Positions 8,490 to 17,795 of a DNA stretch of 64,000 bases are shown piece by piece. Source of the stretch: an uncultured Phycisphaerae bacterium (lineage in GTDB: Bacteria > Planctomycetota > Phycisphaerae > UBA1845 > Fen-1342); assembly GCA_937928595.1 (NCBI GenBank), contig CALGJV010000008.1, positions 62,001 through 126,000 of the forward strand, given 5' to 3'. Each line of letters opens with the position of its first letter. Position 1 is the first letter of the stretch. The notes below the pieces were generated by a model, which saw nothing but the letters and a program-made list of their open reading frames with translations, made no database searches and was not told the origin of the DNA. The translations under genes were made by a program, and so were the position numbers.

Positions 8490-10412
8490 TCAGTGCCGGA
8501 AATGCCGCGTCCCCGTGAAGATCAGCGCCGCGCCGCGCGCGTCGCACGCCCGAATCGTGTCCTCGTCGCGCTTGCTGCCGCCCGGCTGGATGAGGGCCGT
8601 GATGCCGGCATCGAGGAGAATCTCCGGCCCGTCGCGGAACGGGAAGAACGCGTCCGACGCGGCGACCGCACCCGCCAGCCGCTCCCCGTGGCCGTTTTCC
8701 CGCGCCAGCCACGTGGCGATCCGGCAGCTCATCACGCGGCTCATCTGCCCCGCGCCGTTGCCCAGCAGCATCCCGTCGCGGCAGAGCGTGATCGCGTTGC
8801 TCTTGGTGTGCTTGCAGACCAGCCAGGCCAGCCGCAGGTCGGCGAGTTCCGCGGGCGTCGGGGCCCGCGCCGTCACGACCCGCCACTGCTCCTCGTCCAG
8901 TCCGACCAGGTCGGGCGACTGAACCAGCACGCCGCCCGCGATGCTGCGGTACAGCAGCGCCGCGGGGTCGGGCGCCGCCGCCAGGTCGCCGACGGCCAGC
9001 AGTCGCACCCGGCGGCCCCAGTCCTTCTGCGGCACGCCGCCCGGCAGCGCCGTCGGCGACGCGGGTCCGGCCTCTCCGGCCTCCGGGGCCGCGGCGGCCG
9101 CCGAGTATGTCCCGCGAATGAGCGCACATGCGTCGGACGTGAAGCGCGGCGCGAGCCACACCTCCACGAAGAAGCCGCCGGGCGCGTGCGGCGCGCCGGC
9201 GTCCTTCAGCGGTTTGCCGAAACGGGCGTACGTCTCGAGCACCAGCGCCGCGAACTCGACATCGACGTCGAAGTTGACCGCCAGAATGCCGCCCAGCGCT
9301 GCGTTCGGATCGCCCAGGTAGGCGCGGCGGTACGCCTCGGCGGCCGCCGCCCGGCCCGCCGCCGGCGTCCCGTCCGCGGCCGTCACCAGGCCGACGCCGC
9401 AGGCGTTCGTGTGCTTGATGAAGCACACGACCCGCGCGCACGCCTCCGCCTCCGCCCGGTGCCCCGTGAAGTCTGCCGCGGACCGGGCGGTTTCGGCGCG
9501 CTTCGGCCCCGAGCCCGCGGAGAACCCCCCGCCCGCCCCGCCCGCCATCGGCCGCCGCCACCCGGCCGCCCCCGCGCGCGCGAGCTCGGCGCAAAGCTCA
9601 AACGCCGCGCTGGCGTCGAGGTAATTGTTGAACGACATCCGCGGGCCCGCGAGATCCACCGCGACTTCACGTGCGACCACGCCCGGCGCGGCGCCGGCCG
9701 CCCCGCCCAGCCGCCGCACTTCGCCCGCCTGGTGCGGGTTCTCCGCGTAGCGCAGGGGCGCGCCGCCCGCCGCGTGCAGCTCCAGGAACCGCACCTGCGG
9801 CACGCCCGCCTCGTCGCGGCTCAGCCAGCTCGCCACCTTGCCGTCGTAGTCCGCGGTCAGCCGGTAGACCGCGAGCGCCCGCTCTGCGCGGTAGTTCTCG
9901 AACCGCGGATTGCCCGGATCACGCAGGTAATGCAGCAGGTCGCTGTGCTGCACCGGCCGACATTCGACCAGCACGTGCCGGTGGTTCTTCGCCGCGGCCC
10001 GCAGCAGGCACGGCCCGCCGATGTCGATCATCTCGATCGCCCGCTCGAACGCGCATTTCGGGTCGGCCACCGTCCGCTCGAACGGATACAGGTTCACGAC
10101 CACCACGTCGATCGGCGCGATTCCTTGCGCGGCGAGCTGCCGCATGTGCTCCGGGTTGTCACGGTCGGCCAAAAGCGCCGCGTGAATGCGCGGATGCAGC
10201 GTCTTGACGCGTCCGTCCATCAGCTCCGGGAACCCGGTCACCTGCTCGACCGGCGTGACCGGCAGGCCGGCACTCTGCAGCGCCGTCGCCGTGCCCCCCG
10301 TGGACAGGATTTCGAAGCCGAACTCCGCATGCAGCGCCCGGGCGAACTCCACCACCCCCGTCTTGTCGTACACACTGATCAGCGCCCGCCGCATCCGCAC
10401 CGCTTCGCCCAT
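8490..10412 (-). CDS. purH: bifunctional AICAR transformylase / IMP cyclohydrolase
   Basis: PurH catalyses the last two steps of IMP synthesis. The N-terminal MGS-like domain (ALISVYDKTGVVEFARAL, STGGTATALQSAG, GRVKTLHPRIHAALL) is the IMP cyclohydrolase; the C-terminal part is the formyltransferase with the catalytic Lys-His in FIKHTNACGVG and the end segment DAFFPFRDGPEILLDAGI. The protein is 640 residues, clearly longer than the roughly 530 of E. coli. Part of the excess is a Gly/Ala-rich, low-complexity insertion at about residues 270-327, just before VCFIKHTNACG, and another Gly/Pro/Ala segment in the middle of the formyltransferase domain. The start at 10412 has GAGGG eight bases upstream. 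It lies 80 bases downstream of the beta-propeller gene on the same strand. Confidence 0.93.
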   Translation of the reverse strand: MGEAVRMRRALISVYDKTGVVEFARALHAEFGFEILSTGGTATALQSAGLPVTPVEQVTGFPELMDGRVKTLHPRIHAALLADRDNPEHMRQLAAQGIAPIDVVVVNLYPFERTVADPKCAFERAIEMIDIGGPCLLRAAAKNHRHVLVECRPVQHSDLLHYLRDPGNPRFENYRAERALAVYRLTADYDGKVASWLSRDEAGVPQVRFLELHAAGGAPLRYAENPHQAGEVRRLGGAAGAAPGVVAREVAVDLAGPRMSFNNYLDASAAFELCAELARAGAAGWRRPMAGGAGGGFSAGSGPKRAETARSAADFTGHRAEAEACARVVCFIKHTNACGVGLVTAADGTPAAGRAAAAEAYRRAYLGDPNAALGGILAVNFDVDVEFAALVLETYARFGKPLKDAGAPHAPGGFFVEVWLAPRFTSDACALIRGTYSAAAAAPEAGEAGPASPTALPGGVPQKDWGRRVRLLAVGDLAAAPDPAALLYRSIAGGVLVQSPDLVGLDEEQWRVVTARAPTPAELADLRLAWLVCKHTKSNAITLCRDGMLLGNGAGQMSRVMSCRIATWLARENGHGERLAGAVAASDAFFPFRDGPEILLDAGITALIQPGGSKRDEDTIRACDARGAALIFTGTRHFRH

Positions 10413-10492
10413 GTCAACACCCTCGCCAAAGCAAAGCGGGCCGCCACCCGGCGACCCGCAGTCGTCCCACTCGGCGGCACCGGCCGCATCCG

Positions 10493-11791
10493 CTATTCCG
10501 ACTCGCCGCCGGCCCCGAACCCGCGCGAGACCTTGCTCCGCCCGCCCACCGCCGCGCCGCGCCGGTCGCTCTTCAGCGGGTCGCCCGCGGACTCCGCCCC
10601 CGTCGCGCGCTGCGCCGCGACGGCCGGTTGCGTCGTCGGCTCGACCGGCGCTCCCGGCGGACGCAGCGCGTTGACGATGTCCTCCGGCCTCAACGGCGGC
10701 AGGTTCCGCGGGCGGGCGCAAAAGATCCGCCCGTCCGGCGACACGAGAAACACCGTGTTGGTCGCCACGGCCGGCACGCCCAGCGTGAAGCCCCGCGCCG
10801 GGATGCGGACCGCGACGTCGCCGCCGGCCTTCCGCACCGCCAGCAGTTCTTCGTTCCGCGAGAGCACGAACACGGTGCCTTCGTGAACCGTCAGAGCCTG
10901 CCGACCCTCGCGGAGTCGCCACCGCAGCCGCTCCTCCACGCCCACCACGGCGTTCTCCACCGCGACCAGGCCGTCGTCCGCGCAGTACTGGTACACCACG
11001 TCCGGCGTGACCACCGGCGGCTCGAGCAATCGGCCGGAGAACCGGGCCCGCCAGCGCACCTCGCCGGTCTCGTGGAACAGCAGGTACAGCGACTGGTCGC
11101 GGCTCGCGACGTAAACGCCGTCGTCCGTGGCCACCAGGTCGGCGCTCACCGGGCCGAACACGCTCGTCTCCCACACGAGCCGCTTGTCAGCCCGCGTGCA
11201 GGCGTACACGCCCCCGGCCTCCGTCGCCACGTACACGTTGTCGCCGTGCAGCGCCGGCGTCGATGTGATGGGGCCGTTCGTGATCGAGCGCCACGCGTAG
11301 AACATGTGCGGCAGCGCCAGGCAGTACAGCCGCCGGTCGAGGCCGCCGACGAACAGGTGCTGACCATCACTCACGAGCGCGGAGCCGGGCGGGTACCGCA
11401 GGTCGTGCCGCGACAGTCCGTCGCCGGTCCGGCGGTCATACGTCTGAATGTCCACCGGCGTGACGAATATGACCGTGTCGCCGATGTGCGCGGGGCGCCG
11501 CACGTTGTACCCCGACCGCGTGACCGGTTGCAGCCAGCGCAGCACGCCCGTGTACGCATCCAGCGCATGCACGTAGCCGTCCTGCGTCGCCACGTACAAC
11601 GCGTCGTCCACGAGATGCACGTCCCGCACATACTGCCCCCGGTCGAGCGGCAACGCGAGCTGCCAGTACTTCATCAGCCCGGCGTCGTACAGCGCACCGG
11701 CCGGCAGGTAATCGCCGTCCGCAGCGCCGACCGAACCGGCCGTCAGCATCATCGCCAGCAGCGTCCCGAGATACAGGCGGAAGGACTTCAT
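10493..11791 (-). CDS. exported PQQ/pyrrolo-quinoline-type beta-propeller repeat protein
   Basis: A 432-residue secreted or periplasmic protein. Residues 1-24 are a signal peptide (MKSFRLYLGTLLAMMLTAGS, cleavage likely after VGAA). The mature part contains PQQ/WD-like blades: YVATQDGYVHALDAYTGVL, VYVATEAGGVYACTRAD, GVYVASRDQSLYLL and VFLVSPDGRIFCARP, each a four-stranded-sheet signature with a terminal Trp or aromatic. No catalytic residues for a PQQ dehydrogenase were seen, so it is probably a scaffold or sensor-like propeller (as BamB is). The C-terminal 60 residues are Pro/Ala/Gly-rich and likely disordered. The start is supported by AGGAAC seven bases upstream. It is divergent from the OmpA-like lipoprotein. 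Confidence 0.75.
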   Translation of the reverse strand: MKSFRLYLGTLLAMMLTAGSVGAADGDYLPAGALYDAGLMKYWQLALPLDRGQYVRDVHLVDDALYVATQDGYVHALDAYTGVLRWLQPVTRSGYNVRRPAHIGDTVIFVTPVDIQTYDRRTGDGLSRHDLRYPPGSALVSDGQHLFVGGLDRRLYCLALPHMFYAWRSITNGPITSTPALHGDNVYVATEAGGVYACTRADKRLVWETSVFGPVSADLVATDDGVYVASRDQSLYLLFHETGEVRWRARFSGRLLEPPVVTPDVVYQYCADDGLVAVENAVVGVEERLRWRLREGRQALTVHEGTVFVLSRNEELLAVRKAGGDVAVRIPARGFTLGVPAVATNTVFLVSPDGRIFCARPRNLPPLRPEDIVNALRPPGAPVEPTTQPAVAAQRATGAESAGDPLKSDRRGAAVGGRSKVSRGFGAGGESE

Positions 11792-12120
11792 GGGCGGTTC
11801 CTGCGGGCGGCCGCACCCCGCGCGCACGACCTCGGCGCAGCGCCGACGTGGCGGCCGGTCTCGGAAAGCAGACTAGCGCGCGGGGCGCCCGCCGTCAACG
11901 GTCGCCGCGGTGGACGAGGCGCGCGTCCGCAGCGGGGAGCGCGACGCCGGGCCGCGGCGACGGCGAATCCGTCGGCCGGTCGGGGCGGCGGCTTGCATCG
12001 GGGGGCCGGGCGTCCTATCCTGCCGCAAAGGTCGGACGGGCGCGGCTGTGTCCGGCCGGGCAGCGAGGCAAGTTACTGAGGCAGGGTGGCCTCGGCGCGA
12101 AAGGTGAAAAGGAGATCACG
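11792..12120. other. 329-bp divergent intergenic region with a candidate promoter
   Basis: This GC-rich stretch separates the divergent beta-propeller and OmpA-like genes. Toward the OmpA-like gene a TATCCT at 12015-12020 is preceded after 16 bases by TTGCAT (11993-11998), a plausible but weak sigma-70 promoter giving a leader of about 95 bases. An excellent ribosome-binding site, AAAAGGAG, lies six bases before the ATG at 12121. Nothing promoter-like was recognised toward the beta-propeller gene, and no small gene was recognised. Confidence 0.4.
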
Positions 12121-12825
12121 ATGACAGTGGCGCGGCGGTTGTCGAGCGGCGCCGTCGGGCTGCTCGGCGTGCTGATGCTCGCCGGGTGCCAGGCGGACCC
12201 GAAGGATCTGCAGATTCAGGCGCTCAACGAGCGGGTGGCGGAGCTCCAGCGGGAGAATGAAGACCTGCGCGCACGGCTTGCCCGGGCCATTACGGAACGC
12301 GACGAGGCGCGGCGCCAGGCCAATGCGCTCGCGGAGCAGGTGCGTATGCTCCAGGGCGAGCGCTCGAAGGCGCCGGAGGGCTGGGTCACCTCGGGCCCGT
12401 ACACGTGGACGTCGCTGAGCACCGACTTTCTGTTTGACTCGGGCAAGGCCACGCTGCGGCCGGCGGCACGGGCGGCGCTCCAGCAGGTGGTCAGCACGAT
12501 TCAGCAGAACTACCCCGACAAGTTCGTGCTGGTCGTCGGACACACGGACACGGACCCGATCAAGCGGACGAAGGATCTGTGGGCCGACAACCTCGACCTG
12601 AGCGTCAACCGCGGCATGACCGTCTTCCGCGAGCTCCAGAAGCTGGGCATCGCGCCGGAGCGCATGATCGCCGGCGGCCAGGGCGAGTGGTTCCCGGTGG
12701 CGACGAACGCCACGCGCGCCGGCAAGCAACAGAACCGCCGCGTGGAGATCATCGTCGTTCCGCCGCGCGAGTCGAATCCGACGTCAGGCGGTGCGACGGA
12801 GTCCGAGGTTGTGCCGCCCAAGTAG
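12121..12825 (+). CDS. OmpA-like peptidoglycan-binding lipoprotein with coiled coil
   Basis: A 234-residue protein with a lipoprotein signal (LMLAGC, lipidated Cys near residue 23), a charged coiled coil at about residues 30-80 (QIQALNERVAELQRENEDL onward), and an OmpA C-terminal domain at about 95-215. The OmpA domain has FDSGKATLRPAARAAL, VVGHTDTDPI and the peptidoglycan-binding NLDLSVNRGMTVFREL and QQNRRVEIIV segments with the conserved Asp and Arg. It should tether the outer membrane to peptidoglycan, like Pal or an OmpA/MotB-type protein. No Tol genes are next to it. A rho-independent-type hairpin follows the gene. Confidence 0.88.
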   Translation: MTVARRLSSGAVGLLGVLMLAGCQADPKDLQIQALNERVAELQRENEDLRARLARAITERDEARRQANALAEQVRMLQGERSKAPEGWVTSGPYTWTSLSTDFLFDSGKATLRPAARAALQQVVSTIQQNYPDKFVLVVGHTDTDPIKRTKDLWADNLDLSVNRGMTVFRELQKLGIAPERMIAGGQGEWFPVATNATRAGKQQNRRVEIIVVPPRESNPTSGGATESEVVPPK

Positions 12826-12870
12826 ACGCGGTGCGGACCCCGGAGCGCCTCGCGCTCGACCGGCAACCTC

Positions 12871-12911
12871 GGGACGTGCTCACCGCGCGGCGGGCACGTC
12901 CCGTGCCTTTT
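12871..12911 (+). terminator. rho-independent-type terminator after the OmpA-like gene
   Basis: Perfect 9-bp stem GGGACGTGC (12871-12879) with GCACGTCCC (12894-12902), followed five bases later by TTTT (12908-12911). It is one of the few hairpins here with a U-run. It lies between the OmpA-like gene and hisA, so hisA probably has its own promoter or relies on readthrough. Confidence 0.65.
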
Positions 12912-12948
12912 GAGGGATCGCGCCGCGCGGTCCCGGGAGCGGAGCGAT

Positions 12949-13680
12949 ATGGAAGTGCTGCCCGCCATCGACCTGCTCGGCACGCGCTGCGTCCGCATGA
13001 TTCAGGGCCGCTACGACCGCGTCATCGAGTACGACCGTGACGCCGTCGAGGTCGCCGGTCGCTTCCGGGCGGCCGGCGCCCGCTGGCTGCACGTCGTCGA
13101 TCTGGACGGCGCGCGCAACGGCCGCATCGAGAACCTCGCGACGCTGCGCGCCCTCGCCACGCAGACCGGCCTCCAGGTGCAGTTCGGCGGCGGCGTGCGC
13201 GACGAAGCCGCGATCGACGCCGCCCTGGCGGCCGGCGCCGCGCGTGTCATCGTCGGCACCCGCGCGCTGGAGGACTGGGCCTGGTTCGAACGGATCGCGC
13301 ACCGGCCGGATTACGCCGGTCGTCTCGCGCTCGGGCTCGACGCGCGCGTCGGCAAGCTCGCGGTCCACGGCTGGACGCGCGACACCGAGCGTCTCGCGAC
13401 GGATGTGGCCCGGGCGTTGCACGACTGGCCCGTGACCATCGTGTACACCGATATCGGCCACGACGGCCTGCTGCTCGGCCCGAACCTGCGCGCCGTGCAG
13501 GAGCTGCGCAGCGCCGCGCGCGTGCCCGTCATCGCCGCGGGCGGCGTCAGCGACGCCGACGACATCCGCCAGCTGGCGGCGATGGGGCTGGCGGGCGTCG
13601 TCATCGGGCGGGCGCTGTACGAAGAGCGTCTGCGGCTGGAGGACGCCTTGGCCGCGGCGCGCACCCCGCCCGCGGCGTAA
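12949..13680 (+). CDS. hisA: phosphoribosylformimino-5-aminoimidazole carboxamide ribotide isomerase
   Basis: HisA catalyses the fourth step of histidine synthesis, an Amadori rearrangement of ProFAR to PRFAR, on a (beta-alpha)8 barrel. The 243-residue length is normal. The catalytic aspartates are in LPAIDLLGTRCVRM at the N-terminus and in YTDIGHDGLLLGPN in the second half; the phosphate-binding FGGGVRD and IAAGGVSDADDI segments are present. The start at 12949 was chosen because MEVLPAIDL matches the family N-terminus and GGAG lies four to five bases before it. No other his gene is adjacent, so the pathway is dispersed. Confidence 0.93.
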   Translation: MEVLPAIDLLGTRCVRMIQGRYDRVIEYDRDAVEVAGRFRAAGARWLHVVDLDGARNGRIENLATLRALATQTGLQVQFGGGVRDEAAIDAALAAGAARVIVGTRALEDWAWFERIAHRPDYAGRLALGLDARVGKLAVHGWTRDTERLATDVARALHDWPVTIVYTDIGHDGLLLGPNLRAVQELRSAARVPVIAAGGVSDADDIRQLAAMGLAGVVIGRALYEERLRLEDALAAARTPPAA

Positions 13681-13718
13681 GACTCACCCGACGGGGAACA
13701 ACGACCGATATTTAAGCC

Positions 13719-14696
13719 GTGAGCAGTAGCCTGACATACCGCAAGGAGTTCATCGTCGTCGCCCTCGGAGGCAACGCGATCTCGCGCCCCGGCCAGGAAG
13801 GCAACGTCCCGCAGCAGTTCGAGAACACCAGCTACACCTGCAACTATCTGGCCGAGCTGGTGGCCGACGGTTACCAGATGCTCGTCACGCACGGCAACGG
13901 GCCGCAGGTCGGCAACGTGCTGCGCCGCGTGGAGCTGGCCGCCAAGGAACTGTACCGCCTTCCGCTGCACATTTGCGGCGCGCACACCCAGGGCGGCATG
14001 GGGTTCATGATCGCCCAGTGCTTCACCAACGCCCTGCTGCGGCGCGGGATCGACCGTAAAGTCTGGGCGCTCATCACGAGCGTCGAGGTCGATCGCCAGG
14101 ACCCGGCCTTCCAGAAGCCCACGAAGCCGATCGGCAGCTTCTACCGCAAGGACAAGGCCGAGGAGCTCAAGCGCGAGCACGGCTGGGAGATGATCTATGT
14201 CCCGCAGCACGGCTACCGCCGCGTGGTCGCGTCGCCGGCCCCGCGGGCGGTCGTTGAACTCGAGCTGATCCGGCGCCTGGTCGACTCCGGCGACCTGCTC
14301 GTCGCGGGCGGCGGCGGCGGGATCCCGGTCGCCCGCGACGCCGAGGGGCAGCTCCACGGCGTCGAGGCCGTGATCGACAAGGACCGCACCGGCGCGCTGC
14401 TCGGCCGCACGCTCGACGCCCCCACCTTCCTGATCGTCACCGGCGTCGAACGCGTCTGCCTCGACTACGGCACGCCGCGGCAACGGGCCCTCGACCACCT
14501 GACCGCCTCGGAGGCGGCGCGCTATCTGGCCGAGGGGCAATTCCCGCCGGGCAGCATGGGCCCCAAGATCGAGGCCGCGATCGAGTTCCTGCGCGACTGC
14601 CGCCGGGGGGACGCCCGCGTGATCATCTGCGACATCGAGCACATGGCCGACGCCCTCGCCGGGCGCAGTGGCACGTGCATCGAGCCGGACGCCTGA
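13719..14696 (+). CDS. arcC: carbamate kinase
   Basis: A 325-residue amino acid kinase-fold enzyme that interconverts carbamoyl phosphate plus ADP and carbamate plus ATP. Family features are VVALGGNAISRPGQ near the N-terminus, THGNGPQVGN around residue 65, the Lys-rich PTKPIGSFY segment, VASPAPRAVVE, and GGGGIPVARD and VIDKDRTGALLG in the nucleotide-binding half. It lies 38 bases after hisA and starts with GTG. No arginine deiminase or transcarbamoylase gene is adjacent, so the physiological direction is unknown. A strong terminator starts within the first bases after the stop. Confidence 0.9.
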   Translation: MSSSLTYRKEFIVVALGGNAISRPGQEGNVPQQFENTSYTCNYLAELVADGYQMLVTHGNGPQVGNVLRRVELAAKELYRLPLHICGAHTQGGMGFMIAQCFTNALLRRGIDRKVWALITSVEVDRQDPAFQKPTKPIGSFYRKDKAEELKREHGWEMIYVPQHGYRRVVASPAPRAVVELELIRRLVDSGDLLVAGGGGGIPVARDAEGQLHGVEAVIDKDRTGALLGRTLDAPTFLIVTGVERVCLDYGTPRQRALDHLTASEAARYLAEGQFPPGSMGPKIEAAIEFLRDCRRGDARVIICDIEHMADALAGRSGTCIEPDA

Positions 14697-14697
14697 C

Positions 14698-14719
14698 GCC
14701 CGGACCCCGGGCCGCTTTT
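14698..14719 (+). terminator. rho-independent terminator after arcC
   Basis: Stem GCCCGG (14698-14703) with CCGGGC (14707-14712), loop ACC, then TTTT at 14716-14719. It begins directly after the arcC stop codon. Confidence 0.65.
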
Positions 14720-14743
14720 CGCGCCGCCCTCCGTCCGGCGCGG

Positions 14744-14749
14744 TACAAT
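14744..14749 (+). promoter_or_regulatory. -10-like element upstream of uspA-like gene
   Basis: TACAAT flanked by GCGG and TCCC, 52 bases before the uspA-like ATG and just after the arcC terminator, the right position for a promoter. No -35 hexamer is visible at 16-18 bases. The same isolated -10 type recurs in the window. Confidence 0.5.
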
Positions 14750-14795
14750 TCCCAGGCCCCCGGGGCGGGCGACGACTTCGTCGTGGAGGTGCGTC

Positions 14796-15281
14796 ATGCG
14801 AGTCCAGGCCCAACGCATTCTCTGGCCCACCGACTTCTCCGCCCTCGCGCTGCACGGCGCCCGCTACGCCCGGGCGCTGCGCGAGCTGTTCGGCGCTGAA
14901 CTGCACGTGATCCACGTGCTCGCGCCGCCGCTCACGCCCGAGCTGTCCGCGGTCGTCGCGACGGACATCCCCATCGCCTACTCCGACCCCGAGCTCGTCG
15001 AAACGTGCCGCCGGACGCTTGCCCGCACCGTGGCCGAGCAGTTTCCCGGCCTCCCGCTCGTCAGCGAGCTTTGCTTCGGCCACCCCTGGTCCAGCATCTG
15101 CACCTACGCCGAGCAGCACGGCATCGACCTCATCGTCGTGGCCACGCACGGCCGCAGCGGCCTCCGCCGGGTGCTCATCGGCAGCACGGCCGACCGCGTC
15201 GTGCAGCACGCGCCCTGCCCCGTGCTGGTGGTCAAGAGCCCCGCAAAGGACTTTGTCCAAAATGGCGCGTCACCCGCCTGA
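14796..15281 (+). CDS. universal stress protein family (UspA-like)
   Basis: A 161-residue single Usp domain. The N-terminal RILWPTDFSALALHGARYA strand-helix and the C-terminal IVVATHGRSGLRRVLIGS and VVQHAPCPVLVVK segments are diagnostic; the GRSG...GS residues form the nucleotide-binding loop of ATP-binding Usp proteins. Such proteins accumulate under stress and modulate survival; the exact role is unknown. The start has GGAGG (14785-14789) six bases upstream. An isolated TACAAT precedes it and the downstream VWA gene begins 72 bases later. Confidence 0.88.
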   Translation: MRVQAQRILWPTDFSALALHGARYARALRELFGAELHVIHVLAPPLTPELSAVVATDIPIAYSDPELVETCRRTLARTVAEQFPGLPLVSELCFGHPWSSICTYAEQHGIDLIVVATHGRSGLRRVLIGSTADRVVQHAPCPVLVVKSPAKDFVQNGASPA

Positions 15282-15353
15282 GCCGCCGCGGCCGACGGAC
15301 GTCCGCCTGCGGTTGCGCGCGGACCCCGGTTCCGCCACGCCCGGAGCCCGCGC

Positions 15354-17759
15354 GTGAGCGGCCTGACGCTCACGCAGCCCGGCCTCGTCGGTCTCGCCGT
15401 CGCGGCCGCGTGGTTGCTGGCTGCCGTGCTTGCCCGGGCCCCGTCGCGCCCGGCCGCCCGCCGCTACGGACTGCCCGCCGGCCTGGCAGCGCTGGCGATA
15501 CTGCTTGGCACGGCGCCGCAGGGCCGCGCTCACCTGTTCCTGCTCGCGCTCGGCTTCGCAGCCGGCGCGGCTCTCGCGCGGGCCCGCGCCGAGCGCGATG
15601 CCGCCGTCGTGCCGACCGGCTCCGCCCAGCCCACGCACGCCGACGCGCGCACCGCCCGCAAGGCGGTCATCACGCTTCGCACGCTCGCCTGGTTGTGCGT
15701 CCTCTTCCTCGTCGGCCGACCGGCGTGCGACCGCACCGTGACCGAGTGGGATCGCCCCCTGCTCGTCGTCCTGCTCGACCAGTCGGAGTCCATGGGGCTG
15801 ACCGACGAAGCCCTCCCGGCCGCCGCCGGCCGGAGCCGGGCCGACCGCGCCAATGCGGCCTTCGCGGCCGCCGCCCCCCTGCGGGCGCGATTGCACGAGC
15901 TCTACGACGTGCGGGTGCTCGTCGTCGGCAACGCCGCCACGGCCTCCGCGGACGATTGGCTGATTACGCCCACGGCCCCCCTCACGCCGCTGGCTGATAC
16001 GCTGCGGACCGCCGCGACGCTGCGCTCCGGCAGCGGGCAGCCGCCGGTAGCGGTTCTCGTCGTGTCCGACGGCGCCGACAACGTCGCGGACCCGGCGGCC
16101 CTTCCGGCGGCCGCGGAGGCCCTCGCCGCGCTGGGCACCCCACTCCACGCCCTGGGGGTCGGGCCCGCGCCCGGCAGTCAGCCCCTGATTGACGTTTCGC
16201 CGCTCGCCGTTCCCGCCCGCATCGGCCTGCGCGACAAGCTGCGCGTCACGGTGAACGCCCGCGTCAGCGGCTACCCCGGCCGCACCGCGAACATCACCCT
16301 GATCTGGGACGACGCCCTCGCGGCCACGAACGACGTCACCTTGCCCACGGACCCCGCGCCGCTGGCCGCCGTCCTGACCGTCGACCCGCCCGGGCCCGGC
16401 GTGCACCGTCTTTCCGCCCGCGTCAGCGTGGACGACGACTCCGTGACCGCCAGCGCCCTCGTCGAGGTCGTCGTCGAGCGCGCCCGCGTCGTGTTCGTCG
16501 AGCGCAGTCCGTCACCCGATTTCGCGTTCGCGCTGCGGGCGCTGCCGGCGGAAGCCGACTTCGAGGCCGAGCGCCGCCTCCTCGGCACGCCCGGAGCCGA
16601 GCGCCTCACGGCCGCCTGCGCCAGCGCCGACGTCGTGGTCCTCGGCCGCCCGACGGACGACCTGACCTTCGCGGATTACGCCGACCTGCTCGACGCCGTC
16701 ACCCAGCGCGGCGTGGGGGTCTTTCTCGCCGGCGGTCGTGACCTGCTTGGCGGCCAAAATCCGCGTTCGGCCCCGCTCGCAACCCTGTTGCCGGCCGAGC
16801 CGCCCCGCGAGCGGCGCCTCTCCCCGAACCTCGTGCGGGTCACCCCCACGACCGCCGGCCGGCGGCATCCGCTTTTCACCGGCCCGACGCCGGAAACCGC
16901 GCCCGAACCCTGGCCGGAGCTGCCGCCGCTGACCGCCGCGCCGCTGTTCGGCTCCCCAAAGCCCGCGGCGGTCGTTCTCGCCGCGGATGAGCACAACCGT
17001 CCGCTCCTGCTCGCGCAAGATCTCGGCCGGGGGCGCGTGATGGCGGCCGCGTGGGAAGAGCTCTGGCCGTGGGCGCTGGCATCCGACGCGGGGCACGAAC
17101 TCCACACGCGGTTCTGGCGGCAGGCGGCCGCGTGGCTCGCGAATCGGCGTCCCACGGCGTGGCTCGTGACCGACCAGCCCCGCTACACCTCCGCGGCCCT
17201 GACCGGCGGACGGCGGCGCGTGCGGATCCGGGCCGGCCTGTCGGCCCCGCCGGAGACGGACGTGCCTGACCGCGGCCTCCCGCCACGGCTCAATCTCAGA
17301 ACTCCGGGTACCGAGTTGGACACGGACGTGCCGCTTCGGCCCGATGGCAACGCCTGGATCGCCGAGCTGCCCCTGCGCGGCGAGCCCCTGCCGGCCGGTA
17401 CCTACGAGCTGCGGTTCACCGTCCCGTTGTCCGCCGCCGGTGCGGCGCCCGCCGACGAGCTCACCGCCGCCACCCGCTTCGAAGTCGTCGCGGTGTCGCC
17501 GGAGTTCCAACCCCCGACCGCGGATCTCGCGATGCTCGCCGCCGCGGCCAACGGCACCCGTGCCGTCGGCGGCTCGTATCGACCCGTAGAGCGGCTGCCG
17601 GAGGTGCTGCGCGACCTGACGCGCGCGGACCGCCGCCGCCGGCTGGAGCGAACCGTGCGGACGGAGTGGGTTGCGTCCGACCCCTGGGGTCTGCTCGGCT
17701 GGCTGACCACCCTGCTCGCGGCGGAGTGGGTCGTCCGCCGACGCTGCGGCTGGGCCTGA
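15354..17759 (+). CDS. membrane protein with von Willebrand factor A domain
   Basis: An 801-residue membrane protein. Two to three hydrophobic segments lie within residues 1-120, followed by a VWA domain whose MIDAS motif is DQSESMG near residue 142 and whose later metal-binding region is VVSDGADNVAD. A second alpha/beta region (about 360-580) resembles the GATase1-like fold of related planctomycete and BatA-type proteins (VFVERSPSPDFAF..., GVFLAGGRDLLGGQ). A final transmembrane helix is at the C-terminus (LLGWLTTLLAAEWVV). Such proteins often accompany MoxR ATPases and DUF58 proteins, which would be elsewhere. The GTG start at 15354 lacks a clear ribosome-binding site. Function unknown. Confidence 0.75.
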   Translation: MSGLTLTQPGLVGLAVAAAWLLAAVLARAPSRPAARRYGLPAGLAALAILLGTAPQGRAHLFLLALGFAAGAALARARAERDAAVVPTGSAQPTHADARTARKAVITLRTLAWLCVLFLVGRPACDRTVTEWDRPLLVVLLDQSESMGLTDEALPAAAGRSRADRANAAFAAAAPLRARLHELYDVRVLVVGNAATASADDWLITPTAPLTPLADTLRTAATLRSGSGQPPVAVLVVSDGADNVADPAALPAAAEALAALGTPLHALGVGPAPGSQPLIDVSPLAVPARIGLRDKLRVTVNARVSGYPGRTANITLIWDDALAATNDVTLPTDPAPLAAVLTVDPPGPGVHRLSARVSVDDDSVTASALVEVVVERARVVFVERSPSPDFAFALRALPAEADFEAERRLLGTPGAERLTAACASADVVVLGRPTDDLTFADYADLLDAVTQRGVGVFLAGGRDLLGGQNPRSAPLATLLPAEPPRERRLSPNLVRVTPTTAGRRHPLFTGPTPETAPEPWPELPPLTAAPLFGSPKPAAVVLAADEHNRPLLLAQDLGRGRVMAAAWEELWPWALASDAGHELHTRFWRQAAAWLANRRPTAWLVTDQPRYTSAALTGGRRRVRIRAGLSAPPETDVPDRGLPPRLNLRTPGTELDTDVPLRPDGNAWIAELPLRGEPLPAGTYELRFTVPLSAAGAAPADELTAATRFEVVAVSPEFQPPTADLAMLAAAANGTRAVGGSYRPVERLPEVLRDLTRADRRRRLERTVRTEWVASDPWGLLGWLTTLLAAEWVVRRRCGWA

Positions 17760-17795
17760 TCCGGCTCGTGCCTGTCCGCGAGCGATACGCGAGGG

